A DNA stretch of 64,000 nt from AWTP1-13 sp963832445 (GCA_963832445.1 CAWHUM010000010.1:682001-746000), one strand, 5' to 3'. Shown: positions 1-9,009, counted from the first letter of the stretch. Program-made: numbers and translations. Notes: generated by a model not told the origin, from the letters alone.

Positions 1-391
1 TCTCGGGGCGCGGCGGCCGGTGCGGGATGAACTGCGGCAGGCTGCCCGACACCAGCGGGTGCCCGGCGATCATCGGCTGCTCGGCCAGCACCTGGCGCGC
101 GCGCTCGGAGCGCTCGTGCGGCTTGGCCAGGATGGCGTTGAGCGACGCCGTCATGCTCTCGATGCTGCGCGAGGGCGGGCCGACCTGGCGCAGCGCGGGG
201 AGGGTGGACGGGCTCGCGGGCAGGAACGGGGCCTGCGGCGCCTCGGCGAAGCCCTGGGACACGGCCTGGGCGGTCGACCGCTTGGTCTCCGGCGTGCCGC
301 CGGCGCTCTCTACGGGCGGCGCGGGCGGCTTGCCCGACTTGCCGCGCGAGGGGCGCGGGCGGGGGGTGCTATCGCGGGGAGGGCGGGGCAT
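1..391 (-). CDS. hypothetical protein, 3' part cut by window edge
   Basis: An open frame on the minus strand begins at an ATG (391-389) and runs through 130 codons off the left edge without a stop. The first 45 residues are rich in proline, arginine and serine. They are followed by a more ordinary segment (residues about 75-125) containing RSIESMTASLNAIL and RARQVLAEQPMI. Codon-position GC bias fits a real gene. No family is recognised and the C-terminal part lies outside the window, so no function is proposed. It is divergent from the gene at 575, with a perfect palindrome between them. Confidence 0.5.
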   Translation of the reverse strand, partial: MPRPPRDSTPRPRPSRGKSGKPPAPPVESAGGTPETKRSTAQAVSQGFAEAPQAPFLPASPSTLPALRQVGPPSRSIESMTASLNAILAKPHERSERARQVLAEQPMIAGHPLVSGSLPQFIPHRPPRPE

Positions 392-476
392 GGGGGAGAT
401 ATATGGCTGCCTGAACCCCTAGGGGCAACTGGGATGGCGGGCGGCAGAGGCGGCTGCTGACAGCATCTCAGGCCGA

Positions 477-498
477 GGCAGTGTCTCGAGACACTGCC
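477..498. promoter_or_regulatory. 22-bp perfect palindrome in a divergent intergenic region
   Basis: Eleven bases are followed directly by their reverse complement, centred on CTCGAG, giving a perfect spacerless palindrome. It lies between the start of the minus-strand gene (391) and the plus-strand gene (575). There is no T-tract on either strand, which argues against a terminator. A dimeric repressor operator controlling one or both divergent genes is plausible, but no regulator is identified. Confidence 0.45.
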
Positions 499-574
499 CA
501 GGCCGACACTCAAAAGGCGTCCACGTTCCGAATCGCATATGTCAGCAGGAACGAAGTTGGCGGAGTAGGCGGCA

Positions 575-1807
575 ATGGCAGACTACAGGGATTTCAAGGA
601 GATAGCGCACTCAGGCGGTAAGATGAGCTTTAGTTTGAATGCCGATGCGCAGGGAAGAATCTCGATCGCTTCGGGATGGAGCCATAGCGCACCAACCCCG
701 GCCGCGATAGTCGGGCTCTACGCCCATCTCCAGAGCGGCGCCGTAATCACCCACTTTCGGATCGGTGGGATTGGTCAACCATTCGATCCACAGCCTCCTG
801 CCGGCACTATACCGGTGATGCTGGGATTTGACTCGCACGCGCGGTGGGGCCATCGCTGTCCCCGCTGCGGAGGCTACTTCCGGAGTGGGCAATACGCGAT
901 CATTTATCCCATCACGTGTGCGTATTGCGGCCTCAGGGCACCGACGCACACTTTTCTGACGGTTGCTCAACGAAGGTACGTGGCTCACGCGGCGGAGCAG
1001 GTAGCAGTCGCAGTCGAGGAACTTAAGCCCAACGAGGAACGCGAAGTCGTCATAGACATGGACGCTACCGCAGACCGGGAGGCCAAAGAGCCAAAGCCCG
1101 AATTCTACTATTCGGAGGAGGCGCAGCAGACGGAGTTCAACTGCGTGAAGTGCGGCGGCTACAACGATGTTCGCGGTCGATTTGCCTATTGTTCCGCTTG
1201 TGGGTGGAGGAACAATGGCGAGGACCTGAAGTCTAAGTACAACGGTATTCGAGCGGCGCTCAATGCCGGGACGTTGGCGCCCGCATCAGCGGTGCGCGAT
1301 GCCGTCTCAGAGTATGATGCTTGCGGCAGGGACTTTGCGAATCAGGTTCAGAAACGAATCCCGATGAAGCCATCGCGAAAAGCTCGGCTCGACAGGGCGT
1401 TCCATGACATCGATGGCGCGACCATCACTGCGATGAAAGAGGCCGCCGATATCGATCTGATGCGCGGCTTCGATGAAGAGAACAGGAACTTCGTGAGGCT
1501 GATGATGCATCGGCGACACGTCCACGAACACAAGGGCGGTGTCGCGGATGAGATTTATGTGCGCGACAGTGGCGACACCAATGCCAGAGTAGGCGATCTC
1601 TTGCGTGAGGAGAAGGGGAACGCCCACCGGATGATGAACTTGCTAAGCAAGATGGTGGCGAACCTCGAGGCCGACTTTCAGGAAATATTTCCGCTAACAG
1701 ACTGGCCGGTGAGTAACTTCGCTGAACGGAAGAAGTTGGCTGACGCCAGGCGCAAAGATCTTGAATCCAAGCGCCATCAGGCACAAGCCAAACTCGTCGA
1801 GAGCTGA
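575..1807 (+). CDS. hypothetical protein with two zinc-ribbon-like CxxC pairs
   Basis: A 410-residue soluble protein. Two regions carry paired CxxC knuckles: CPRCG with CAYCG at about residues 95-120, and CVKCG with CSACG at about 190-212. Each pair has the spacing of a zinc ribbon. The C-terminal half is charged, probably helical, and rich in His/Arg (MMHRRHVHEHKGG). There is no signal peptide or membrane segment. The ATG at 575 has a GGAG about 9 nt upstream. Base composition is lower in GC than the flanking genes, hinting at horizontal acquisition. No family is recognised; nucleic-acid binding is only a guess from the zinc ribbons. Confidence 0.75.
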   Translation: MADYRDFKEIAHSGGKMSFSLNADAQGRISIASGWSHSAPTPAAIVGLYAHLQSGAVITHFRIGGIGQPFDPQPPAGTIPVMLGFDSHARWGHRCPRCGGYFRSGQYAIIYPITCAYCGLRAPTHTFLTVAQRRYVAHAAEQVAVAVEELKPNEEREVVIDMDATADREAKEPKPEFYYSEEAQQTEFNCVKCGGYNDVRGRFAYCSACGWRNNGEDLKSKYNGIRAALNAGTLAPASAVRDAVSEYDACGRDFANQVQKRIPMKPSRKARLDRAFHDIDGATITAMKEAADIDLMRGFDEENRNFVRLMMHRRHVHEHKGGVADEIYVRDSGDTNARVGDLLREEKGNAHRMMNLLSKMVANLEADFQEIFPLTDWPVSNFAERKKLADARRKDLESKRHQAQAKLVES

Positions 1808-1851
1808 GCCATAGGATCGAGCCTCGGAAACGAGACGCACCTTAGTCGCTG

Positions 1852-1917
1852 AGTGACCTGGGTCCCGGCCGAATTCCCGCTCGCGCGCTTGGCGCGGCGA
1901 GCGGCGCCGGGATGACG
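1852..1917 (+). repeat. palindromic intergenic repeat, copy A
   Basis: Begins TGACCTGGGTCCCGGCC, has a GC-rich internal hairpin built on CGCTCGCGCGCTTGGCGCG, and ends GCCGGGATGACG. The outer arms (GGTCCCGGC and GCCGGGATGAC) pair. It is the same type as the copy at 2090-2152 and resembles the REP-like elements common between genes in Hyphomicrobiales. It follows the stop at 1807. Confidence 0.7.
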
Positions 1918-1944
1918 GCGTGGTGGGCGGCGCGCTATCAACTA

Positions 1945-1976
1945 GCGTCATTCCCGCGGAGGCGGGAACCCAGTAC
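1945..1976 (-). repeat. short palindromic repeat (GGGTTCCCGCC / GCGGGAATGACG type)
   Basis: On the minus strand it reads CTGGGTTCCCGCCTCCGCGGGAATGACGC with commas omitted only at a 3-nt loop, i.e. a compact hairpin with TTCCCGC/GCGGGAA arms. It is a variant of the neighbouring repeats in opposite orientation. Confidence 0.6.
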
Positions 1977-2089
1977 ACCGAGCCGCATGGGTGCGCTTCG
2001 CGTCAGGCGCTGCGGCAGCAGCGGGCACCCGTCGCGCGCCGGCCGCGGACAGGCTGCGGTGAATTAGTAGGCCGCACCTACCCTGAGAA

Positions 2090-2152
2090 GTGACCTGGGT
2101 CCCCGCCTAGTCCCGCACGTGCGCTTCGCGCAGCGTGCGGCGCGGGGATGAC
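2090..2152 (+). repeat. palindromic intergenic repeat, copy B
   Basis: Starts TGACCTGGGTCCCCGCC and ends CGCGGGGATGACG, with an internal hairpin GCACGTGCGCTTCGCGCAGCG. Its outer sequence matches copy A at 1852 while the hairpin interior differs. It abuts the 3' end of the peptidase gene (stop at 2160). The 1808-2159 gap holds these repeats and no gene that I can see. Confidence 0.65.
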
Positions 2153-2159
2153 GTCCCCA

Positions 2160-3542
2160 TTAATCCCGGGCGCGGCGGCTCCAGCTCGACCAGTGCGCGC
2201 CGCCGGCGAGCGAGACGAAACGCGGGCCGATGTCGACGTGGATGTGGTCCATGCCAGCGTAGGTCATGATGCCGCCGCTGCGGTGATTGGCGATCAGCCA
2301 CTCCAGGATCGCAGGCTTGCGCGCGCCGGCCTTGAAGTCCACCGCGTTGCCGCTGGCATGGCGCGAGGGGCGCCCGGTGCCGGCGATGAAGGCGCCCGGC
2401 CGGCAGGTCGAGACCACCTCGACGCGCCCGAAATTCTGCTCGATGCGGTCGAGCAGGGCGCGCGCGGCTTGTGTCAGGCAGGCGCGCGGCGCCTCCGGGG
2501 AATCGCGCGGGGGCCCGGGCGGCGCATCGGCGTGGCCATGTAGCGCGACGGGCAGCGCAACGGGCACCAGCTCGGGAGCGAGGTAGGCGCTGTTGACCCA
2601 GCCGGTCGTCGCGTGAACCTGCACGGGGCACCAGCGCGAGCGGCACTCCGAGACGATGGCGATGCCGCGACTGCCGGGCGGCAGCTCGGCGACGATGTCG
2701 TGGTCGGCCGACGGGCCGCTGCGGACGTTGAGCACGTCGTCGTGGCGGACGTTGGCGACCTTGAACAGCGGGTGCGGCGGCACGGGCTTGGAGCGCGCCT
2801 GCGGCACGGCATGCTGCGGCGGCCAGGCACTGTCGGCAACCGGGGCCGGCGGAGGCGGAGCGGCAAGGGCCGCGGCAGGCGGCACGACAAGAGACGGCAC
2901 GGGAGAGGGAACAGGCGGCGCCTCCGCTGCCGGAGGCCCGGCGGCCGGGGCCGGCCCGGCCGGCTCCTTGGCTGCCGCCTGCTGCGACGGCCGGCCCTCG
3001 CCGGCGGCCGGCGCCTTGGTTTCGGGAGCAGGCGCGGTTGCGGGCGCGGCCTCGGCGGGCGGGGCGAAGCGCAGGATGCGTCCCGGCCTCAATAGGGTCG
3101 GGACGGCGGCAGCCTCGATGGTCGCCCGCGCCGCGATCCTGGCGGTGCCGCTGCTGCCGTCCTCCGTGCGCCAATGGAAGATGCGGCCCCGCCGGCTCAG
3201 GCGGATGCACTGCGGCTCGGAATTGAACCAGCGGGCCCAGCGGTGACAGAGCTGATCGGCGACGACCCACCAGCGGCCGCTGTCGGTGGCCGCGCCCAGA
3301 TACCAGGCGAGCTCACCCGCCTGCCCGGTGACCTTGCCGTCGCGGGCATAGCTCACCGGCAGCTTGGTGCCCACCGGCGTCTCGATCTCGACCGTGGCGC
3401 CGGCGACGAGCTCGCTGATCTGCTGTCCGGAGAGGCCAGACTGCGAGTGTGCCTGCGAGTGTGCCGGCGACTGGGCCTGTGACGGCGCTGCGGCCAGGCT
3501 CGCGGTGCACAGGCAAGCCGCCGCTATGATCGGCTTGAGCAC
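2160..3542 (-). CDS. exported SH3b plus D,D-carboxypeptidase-like (peptidase M15_3) protein
   Basis: The 460-residue precursor starts with a Sec signal peptide (MLKPIIAAACLCTASLAAA). Residues about 30-140 form an unassigned envelope region. A long Ala/Pro linker (about 145-245) precedes a bacterial SH3 domain (about 262-325, DDVLNVRSGPSADHDIV). The C-terminus (about 350-455) is a YcbK/DUF882-type peptidase M15 domain with zinc-ligand motifs SRHASGNAVDF and MDHIHVDIG. This suggests a periplasmic cell-wall enzyme that is held by SH3b and cuts or remodels peptidoglycan. No obvious operon partner; the next upstream gene is GFA on the same strand. The domain call is solid; substrate unknown. Confidence 0.85.
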   Translation of the reverse strand: MLKPIIAAACLCTASLAAAPSQAQSPAHSQAHSQSGLSGQQISELVAGATVEIETPVGTKLPVSYARDGKVTGQAGELAWYLGAATDSGRWWVVADQLCHRWARWFNSEPQCIRLSRRGRIFHWRTEDGSSGTARIAARATIEAAAVPTLLRPGRILRFAPPAEAAPATAPAPETKAPAAGEGRPSQQAAAKEPAGPAPAAGPPAAEAPPVPSPVPSLVVPPAAALAAPPPPAPVADSAWPPQHAVPQARSKPVPPHPLFKVANVRHDDVLNVRSGPSADHDIVAELPPGSRGIAIVSECRSRWCPVQVHATTGWVNSAYLAPELVPVALPVALHGHADAPPGPPRDSPEAPRACLTQAARALLDRIEQNFGRVEVVSTCRPGAFIAGTGRPSRHASGNAVDFKAGARKPAILEWLIANHRSGGIMTYAGMDHIHVDIGPRFVSLAGGAHWSSWSRRARD

Positions 3543-3641
3543 TAAATCCCCCGATAATGCTCAGGTGAATCAACCCTCTATTGCGCCATCTTGAGCGAGG
3601 AGTGTGGCGGCAAAAGGGAGAGGATGTGCCGGCAGCGCGCA

Positions 3642-4052
3642 TCACCCCTGCTTGGCGGCGCGCTTGGTCGCCGGATCGGCGGGCGGCGGCACCCAGGCGT
3701 GGCGGCATTCCTCCCACACGGAGATGGTCGGCGCGGGGAAGTTCGGGTCGGCGAAGGTGCCGATGGCGACGGCGACGTAGCCGGGGAAGCCCTGGCCCTC
3801 CCAGTAGACGGTGGAGCCGCACACCGGGCAGAAGTGAAACGTCAGCGCGTTGCCGCTTTCGGCCTTGCGCGTCCAGGCCGTGGACTTGCCGACAAAGGTG
3901 ATCTTCTCGCGCGGATAGCGCGCCTGGTTGCTGATCACCGCGCCGGTGCGGCGCTGGCACTCGTAGCAGTGGCACATGGAGACGCGCGCCGGCTCGCCTT
4001 CGATGGTGAGGGCGAGCTGGCCGCAGCTGCAGGCGGCGCGGCGGGTGGTCAT
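3642..4052 (-). CDS. GFA family (CENP-V/GFA domain) zinc protein
   Basis: 136 residues with the GFA/Mss4-like fold: CSCGQL near the N-terminus, CHCYECQRRTGA at about 28-39, and FCPVCGSTVYWE at about 71-82. These supply the cysteines that bind structural and catalytic zinc. The family is named for glutathione-dependent formaldehyde-activating enzyme, but most members have no proven activity. An in-frame ATG exists 33 nt upstream (4085); I prefer 4052 because MTTRRAACSCG matches the usual family start. Confidence 0.85.
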   Translation of the reverse strand: MTTRRAACSCGQLALTIEGEPARVSMCHCYECQRRTGAVISNQARYPREKITFVGKSTAWTRKAESGNALTFHFCPVCGSTVYWEGQGFPGYVAVAIGTFADPNFPAPTISVWEECRHAWVPPPADPATKRAAKQG

Positions 4053-4116
4053 GGGGGGGCTCCGGGTGATCGATGGCGCCGCCACTGTAGCGGATGGCCG
4101 GGCAGGAGTTCCACCG

Positions 4117-5332
4117 TCACGCCGCGCGCCAGTCGGCGCGCTCCAGGAGCAGCGAGACGAGCGCGCCGGCGATCAGCGCCCAGAACGGCGCGCCAATGTT
4201 GAAGATGGGAATGCCGGCCACCGTCACCAGGAACGTCACCAGCGCGCCCATCGTGAAGCGACCCTGGAACGAGATCGTGAACGCCGACTGCAGCACGCGC
4301 AGCATGGCGAGGCCGGCGAGCGCGGCGATGAAGGCCGGCGGCGTCGCCAGCATCAGCCGCGTCACCAGCGGCGCCAATAGGCCGAACAGGATGGCCAGCG
4401 CGCCGACCACGACGCCGGCGGTGTATTGCGTGCGTCGCTCGCCGCTGGCGGAGATGATGGCGTTGACGGGTCCGGTGAGGCAGGTCGACACCGCACCGAC
4501 GAAGGCCGACACGACGGAGGAGGCGCCGCAGCCGACGGCGATGGCGTCGACGGGCGGGTTGTGGCCGGCGGCGGTCAGCACCGCGATGCCCTGGCCGTTC
4601 TGCACCACCAGCACGGTGATGGCGAGCGGCACCACCAGCTCGGCCAGCGCGCCCCAGGAGAATTGCGGCACCTGCAGCACCGGCGCGGCGAGCACGCCGG
4701 CCTGCTCGAGGCCCGGCGCGAAGGTGCCGGCAATCCAGATCGCGGCTATGCCGGCAACGAGCGCCGCCAGCATCGGCGGCAGGCGCGCGGCAACATAGGG
4801 GCTGGCGCTGATCAGCGAAAAACACCGCCGTCATGGCGGCGGCGATGGCGAGGTCGGCCTGGAACGCGCGCACCCAGTCGAGCCCGAACTGCAGGAACAC
4901 GCCCGCCACCATGCCCATCACGATCGGCATCGGCACCGCCGCCATGGCGCGCCGCACCAGCCCCAGCGCGCCCAGCGCCATCATCAGCAGGCCGGTGGCG
5001 ATGTAGGCGCCGACAACCTCCGGGAATGACAGGTGGCCGAGCGCCGGGGCGATCAGCACGGTGCCCGGGATGGTCCAGAAAAATACCAGCGGCTGGCGCC
5101 AGGCGAGGCTGTAGCCGACGCTGAGCGCGCCGTTGAAGGCCAGCGAGGCGAACACCCAGGAGGCGATCTCCGCCTCCGACAGCCCGCCGCGGGTGCCGGT
5201 GGCCAGGATGATGGCGAGCGGGCCAGAGGCGGCGAACAGGAAGCCGACGAGGCCGTTGACCGTGTGCGTGACGGTCAGGTCGCGCCAGAAACTCGGCGCA
5301 GGCGCGGCGGCGGCAGGGCTGTCGGCGGGCAT
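4117..5332 (-). pseudogene. benE: BenE-type benzoate/H+ symporter, frameshifted
   Basis: About 404 residues when repaired, the normal length for the benzoate transporter family (about 12 membrane segments, inner membrane). The first frame gives FWRDLTVTHTVNGLVGFLF through AAAMTAVFF. It then breaks at the A5 run 4818-4822, and the second frame resumes with SLISASPYVAARLPPML and continues to LLERADWRAA. Removing one base restores a single protein. The start at 5332 (MPADSP) leaves a short disordered N-terminus. No benzoate catabolic genes are adjacent, so the substrate is inferred from family only. Sequencing error is as likely as real inactivation. Confidence 0.8.
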
Positions 5333-5526
5333 GCGGGGGCTGGGCTGCGGGGTGTGCGGGCGAGGGCGGCGGGGATCATGCGGCAGCGGCGGGGGGCGGG
5401 CAAGGGGCCCGGCGCACCAGCTGCGAATCGCCGTCATGGTTAGCGAGTGTTTAACCGGTGGCGTGCTTCACTTGGCCCCAGTCTTGTCCGGTCCCGTCCC
5501 GTAGCGATTAGCCAGTGAGTGGTGCC

Positions 5527-5778
5527 ATGTGTCCGTTGCGTTGCCGCAGCGCACAGTGCCTGTTTGTTGCCGCGCTTCTGCCGCTCGCCATGCTGGCGGG
5601 CTGCGCCGCCGACGCGCGCCATCTACCGACGGCGTCCATCTCGCACGGCCCTGCCGCAAGGCCGGCGCCGCCCAATCCACTGCAAGCGATCCTCATCGGC
5701 AATGTCGCGCTGTCGGACGACGAGGCCGAGGCCATCATCGCTCACGCCACTGCCGCGCACGAGATGGCCCGGCCCTGA
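5527..5778 (+). CDS. small predicted lipoprotein
   Basis: 83 residues. The hydrophobic leader LFVAALLPLAMLAGC ends in a lipobox (LAGC), predicting lipid attachment at the cysteine and an outer- or inner-membrane location. The mature part is about 58 residues and ends LSDDEAEAIIAHATAAHEMARP, probably helical. A GTG at 5515 is an alternative start; the ATG at 5527 gives a better-sized leader. Function unknown. Confidence 0.55.
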   Translation: MCPLRCRSAQCLFVAALLPLAMLAGCAADARHLPTASISHGPAARPAPPNPLQAILIGNVALSDDEAEAIIAHATAAHEMARP

Positions 5779-5784
5779 GGCTGG

Positions 5785-6459
5785 CTAGGCGATGATCGGC
5801 AAAGGCGCGATATCGTAGGCGTGCGCGATGGCGCGCCCGGCTTGGCGGTCCTCCAGTTGCATCTCGAAGCGGGCGGCAGGGCGGATGCCACCGATGGTGT
5901 TGAGCGTTCCGCTCATCATGATGGTGCCCGGTTGCAAGGCACGTCCGTAGCGCTGCATCAGGTCGTCCGGCGTCCGCATCAAAGCCAAGGCGCCCTCCTG
6001 ATACAGCACGCGCTCGCCCTCGATCGTCACGTGAGCCCGCAGGACGAGGCTGTCCCAGCGGTCCCGCAACTCGTCCAAGCGCCACAGCGTGCGGGCAAGC
6101 ACTTTGCCGGCTAGCTGCTTGGAGAGCGCGACGCCATGCTGCTCCGCCTTGCGATCGGTCTGATCGGAGCCGACCGTCACCCACATTCCGTCGTCCATGG
6201 CGACGATGACGTATTCGACTTCGCCCGACGTGTGCGGGCCCAGCACCTCGAGCTTCTCGGTCTGCGAGACCAGCGTGGCACTGACCCGATAGAACAGGGG
6301 AAAGGTCGAGGGCGGCGGCACGCCGTGCTCGGCCAGCTCCGCCATGTGCGCGCGGACTGAGGCCTCGTCGCGCGCCGACCAGCCGGCGAGGATGAGATGC
6401 TGGCAGTCGAACATCACCTCGTCGGTGCCGTCGGCGGAAACCCTCTCGAATGCGAGCAT
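5785..6459 (-). CDS. DUF2848 family protein
   Basis: 224 residues matching the DUF2848 family in length and motifs: HLILAGWSARDEASV, PPPSTFPLFYRV, EVLGPHTSGEVEYVI, VGSDQTDRKAE and LYQEGALALMRTPDDL. The family has no proven activity; its SG-E and SDxTDR blocks recall the fumarylacetoacetase fold, which is inference. ATG at 6459 is chosen over an upstream in-frame start because MLAFERV is the expected family beginning. It ends 6 nt from the lipoprotein gene, convergent with it. Confidence 0.75.
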   Translation of the reverse strand: MLAFERVSADGTDEVMFDCQHLILAGWSARDEASVRAHMAELAEHGVPPPSTFPLFYRVSATLVSQTEKLEVLGPHTSGEVEYVIVAMDDGMWVTVGSDQTDRKAEQHGVALSKQLAGKVLARTLWRLDELRDRWDSLVLRAHVTIEGERVLYQEGALALMRTPDDLMQRYGRALQPGTIMMSGTLNTIGGIRPAARFEMQLEDRQAGRAIAHAYDIAPLPIIA

Positions 6460-6551
6460 CGTTGTCTCCCTCTGGGATCTCGCTGCAACTGCTGGGCCGG
6501 GCAATAGCCTAGCCCTGTGCCCGCCGCCGCAAGACGTGCTAATGATATGCC

Positions 6552-6776
6552 ATGAACGAGCGTGTGAAGAAGCTGTCCCAGGAAATCCGCAAACTCTCGC
6601 CTGAGGAGCAGGCGGACCTTATGGACGAGTTGCTGCTCCTCACCCATGACAAGCCGCTACCCAGGAGCGAAAAGGCCTGGGCAGAGGAGATCGATAGGCG
6701 TATCGACGCGGTGGAGCACGGGGGGGCGAAGACGGTCGACGCCCGCAAGGCACTTCACAAGCATAGGAAGCCGTGA
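6552..6776 (+). CDS. addiction-module antitoxin (PF09720-like)
   Basis: 74 residues. LSQEIRKLSPEEQADLMDELL followed by AWAEEIDRRIDAVEHG is the pattern of the short Unstab_antitox family, which partners RelE/ParE toxins. The N-terminal helical part has no evident DNA-binding domain. Its stop overlaps the start of the downstream toxin by 4 nt (GTGA, 6773-6776), so the two are translationally coupled. Antitoxin role follows from family and context. Confidence 0.8.
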   Translation: MNERVKKLSQEIRKLSPEEQADLMDELLLLTHDKPLPRSEKAWAEEIDRRIDAVEHGGAKTVDARKALHKHRKP

Positions 6777-7075
6777 CTCTACGGCTACTGCCCGAAGCTC
6801 AGCAAGAAATTGACGATGTGGTCGCGTACTATGAGGCCCGTCGGCCCGGCCTCGGCGGCCTGTTCATAGCTGCCCTGGAGAAGGGCTACGATCTAGTCGA
6901 GGCGTATCCCAGAGCGTGGCCGCGGATCAGGCGCAACGCCCGCTGGTACAAGCTCAACAGATTCCCCTATGCGATCATCTATGTGCAACGCCAGCACGAC
7001 ATCGTCGTGATCGCGGTCTCGCATCTGAGCCGGCGTCGCGGCTATTGGGTCCACCGACTTCGCCGCGACAACTGA
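6773..7075 (+). CDS. RelE/ParE family toxin
   Basis: 100 residues beginning at a GTG that overlaps the antitoxin stop. It shows the ParE/RelE plasmid-stabilisation pattern: LLPEAQQEIDDVVAYYE at the N-terminus, then YPRAWPRIRRNARWYKLNRFPY and IVVIAVSHLSRRRGYW. Family members either cleave ribosome-bound mRNA or poison gyrase; sequence alone does not decide which. A typical chromosomal type II toxin-antitoxin pair. Confidence 0.85.
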   Translation: MTLRLLPEAQQEIDDVVAYYEARRPGLGGLFIAALEKGYDLVEAYPRAWPRIRRNARWYKLNRFPYAIIYVQRQHDIVVIAVSHLSRRRGYWVHRLRRDN

Positions 7076-7088
7076 CCGGCTTCCGGGC

Positions 7089-8294
7089 TTAGAAAAACGC
7101 CTGCAGCCCGGTCTGCGCGCGCCCCAGGATCAGCGCGTGCACATCGTGCGTGCCCTCGTAGGTGTTGACGGTCTCCAGGTTCGCGGCGTGGCGCATGACG
7201 TGGTACTCGATCTGGATGCCGTTGCCGCCGTGCATGTCGCGCGCCACCCGGGCGATGTCCAGCGCCTTGCCGCAGTTGTTGCGCTTGACGAGGGAGATCA
7301 TCTCCGGCGCCATCCGGCCTTCGTCGAACAGGCGCCCCACGCGCAGCGCGCCCTGCAGGCCGAGCGAAATTTCCGTCTGCATGTCGGCGAGCTTCTTCTG
7401 CACGAGCTGCGTGGCGGCGAGCGGCCGGCCGAACTGCTTGCGATCCAGCGTGTACTGGCGCGCGCGATGCCAGCAGTCCTCGGCGGCGCCCATGCTGCCC
7501 CAGGCGATGCCGTAGCGCGCGCGGTTGAGACAGCCGAACGGTCCGGCCAACCCCGAGATGTTGGGCAACAGATTCTCCTCGGGCACCACCACGCCGTCCA
7601 TGACGATCTCACCGGTGATGGAGCAGCGAAGTGAGAGCTTGCCGCCGATCTTGGGCGCGGAAAGCCCCTTCATGCCCTTCTCGAGGATGAAGCCGCGGAT
7701 CTTGCCCTCGTGCGCCGCCGATTTCGCCCACACAACGAATACGTCGGCGATCGGCGCATTGGAGATCCACATCTTGGTGCCGGTCAGGCGGTAGCCGTCG
7801 GCGACCTTCTCGGCGCGCGTGGTCATCGAGCCGGGGTCGGAGCCCGCGTCCGGCTCGGTGAGGCCGAAGCAGCCGACCCACTCGCCCGAGCCGAGCTTCG
7901 GCAGATACTTCTCGCGCTGCGCCTCCGAGCCGTAGGCGTAGATCGGGTACATGACGAGGGAGGACTGCACGCTATTCATGGAGCGGTAGCCGGAATCGAC
8001 GCGCTCCACTTCACGTGCAACAAGGCCATAACTCACATAGTTAGCGCCGGCGCAGCCGTACTTCTCGGGGATCGTCACGCCGAGCAGCCCGAGCTTGCCC
8101 ATCTCGTCGAAGATGGCGCGGTCGGTCTTCTCCTCGAGATAGGCCTCGATCACGCGCGGGGCCAGCTTCTCCTGGGCGTAGGCGCGGGCGGTGTCGCGGA
8201 TGGCGCGCTCGTCCTCGGTCAACTGGTCGTCGAGGAGGAAGGGGTCCTCCCAGTTGAAGGTGGCGGACGCCTTGCCCGGTGGCTTGTCCTGCAT
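7089..8294 (-). CDS. gcdH: glutaryl-CoA dehydrogenase
   Basis: 401 residues, the usual length. It is an FAD acyl-CoA dehydrogenase that oxidises and decarboxylates glutaryl-CoA to crotonyl-CoA in lysine, tryptophan and aromatic catabolism. Seen: FGLTEPDAGSDPGSM (flavin region), KMWISNAPIADVF, RYGIAWGSMGAAEDC, and the catalytic-base motif TYEGTHDVHAL (Glu about 380) diagnostic of GcdH within this superfamily. ATG at 8294 (MQDKPPG) is chosen; upstream codons have no conserved match. It stands alone, with no glutaconyl pathway gene beside it. Confidence 0.9.
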   Translation of the reverse strand: MQDKPPGKASATFNWEDPFLLDDQLTEDERAIRDTARAYAQEKLAPRVIEAYLEEKTDRAIFDEMGKLGLLGVTIPEKYGCAGANYVSYGLVAREVERVDSGYRSMNSVQSSLVMYPIYAYGSEAQREKYLPKLGSGEWVGCFGLTEPDAGSDPGSMTTRAEKVADGYRLTGTKMWISNAPIADVFVVWAKSAAHEGKIRGFILEKGMKGLSAPKIGGKLSLRCSITGEIVMDGVVVPEENLLPNISGLAGPFGCLNRARYGIAWGSMGAAEDCWHRARQYTLDRKQFGRPLAATQLVQKKLADMQTEISLGLQGALRVGRLFDEGRMAPEMISLVKRNNCGKALDIARVARDMHGGNGIQIEYHVMRHAANLETVNTYEGTHDVHALILGRAQTGLQAFF

Positions 8295-8481
8295 GCCTGT
8301 CCTCCCTGCCCGTCGCTTATGACAGCATAGCACTTCGAGATGGCACTTCGAGCCCTCCGGCACGCCACCCCGGCAAGCCGGCGGCCCGGCAACAAGGGGC
8401 TCTGCGGCACCGCCGTTGTTGACTTGCCGCGGTCAGTTGCCCTTCCGTTGGAGCCCGCACGCTGCAGAGAACGGTTGCGCT

Positions 8482-9009
8482 ATGGCCGAGCCCATCCCCT
8501 ATACCAAGTCGTTTCCCGTGTCCTGGGACCAGTTCCATCGCGATGCCCGGGCACTCGCATGGCGGCTCGCCGACAAGGGCCCGTTCGAGGCGATCGTATG
8601 CATCACCCGCGGCGGGTTGGTGCCGGCGGCCATCGTAGCGCGCGAGCTCGACTTGCGGCTCGTCGAGACGATCTGCGTGACGAGCTACGACCACCAGGCG
8701 CAGGGCGAGCTGCAGATCCTCAAGAGCGTGGCGACCTCGGTGCAGGCGATCGGCAACGGCAAAGGCAAAGGCGTGCTGCTGGTCGACGACCTCACCGATA
8801 CCGGCAGGACGGCGCGCATCGTGCGCCAGATTCTGCCCGACGCGCACTTCGCCACCGTATACGCCAAGCCGGCCGGCGCGCCGCTGTGCCATACCTTCAT
8901 CACCGAGGTGTCGCAGGACACCTGGATCCATTTCCCCTGGGACCTCGACCTGCAGTACGCGACACCGATCAGCGACAGCAAGCGAGGCCCGGGCGGCGAT
9001 GTGCGCTAG
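8482..9009 (+). CDS. gpt: xanthine-guanine phosphoribosyltransferase
   Basis: 175 residues. The enzyme transfers ribose-5-phosphate from PRPP to xanthine or guanine (purine salvage, cytoplasm or membrane-associated). Visible motifs: ITRGGLVPAAIVARELD (41-57), the PRPP-binding loop VLLVDDLTDTGRT (98-110), and the C-terminal WIHFPWD typical of Gpt rather than Hpt. ATG at 8482 (MAEPIPYTKSFPVSWDQ) matches the usual Gpt N-terminus. Divergent from gcdH. Confidence 0.9.
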   Translation: MAEPIPYTKSFPVSWDQFHRDARALAWRLADKGPFEAIVCITRGGLVPAAIVARELDLRLVETICVTSYDHQAQGELQILKSVATSVQAIGNGKGKGVLLVDDLTDTGRTARIVRQILPDAHFATVYAKPAGAPLCHTFITEVSQDTWIHFPWDLDLQYATPISDSKRGPGGDVR

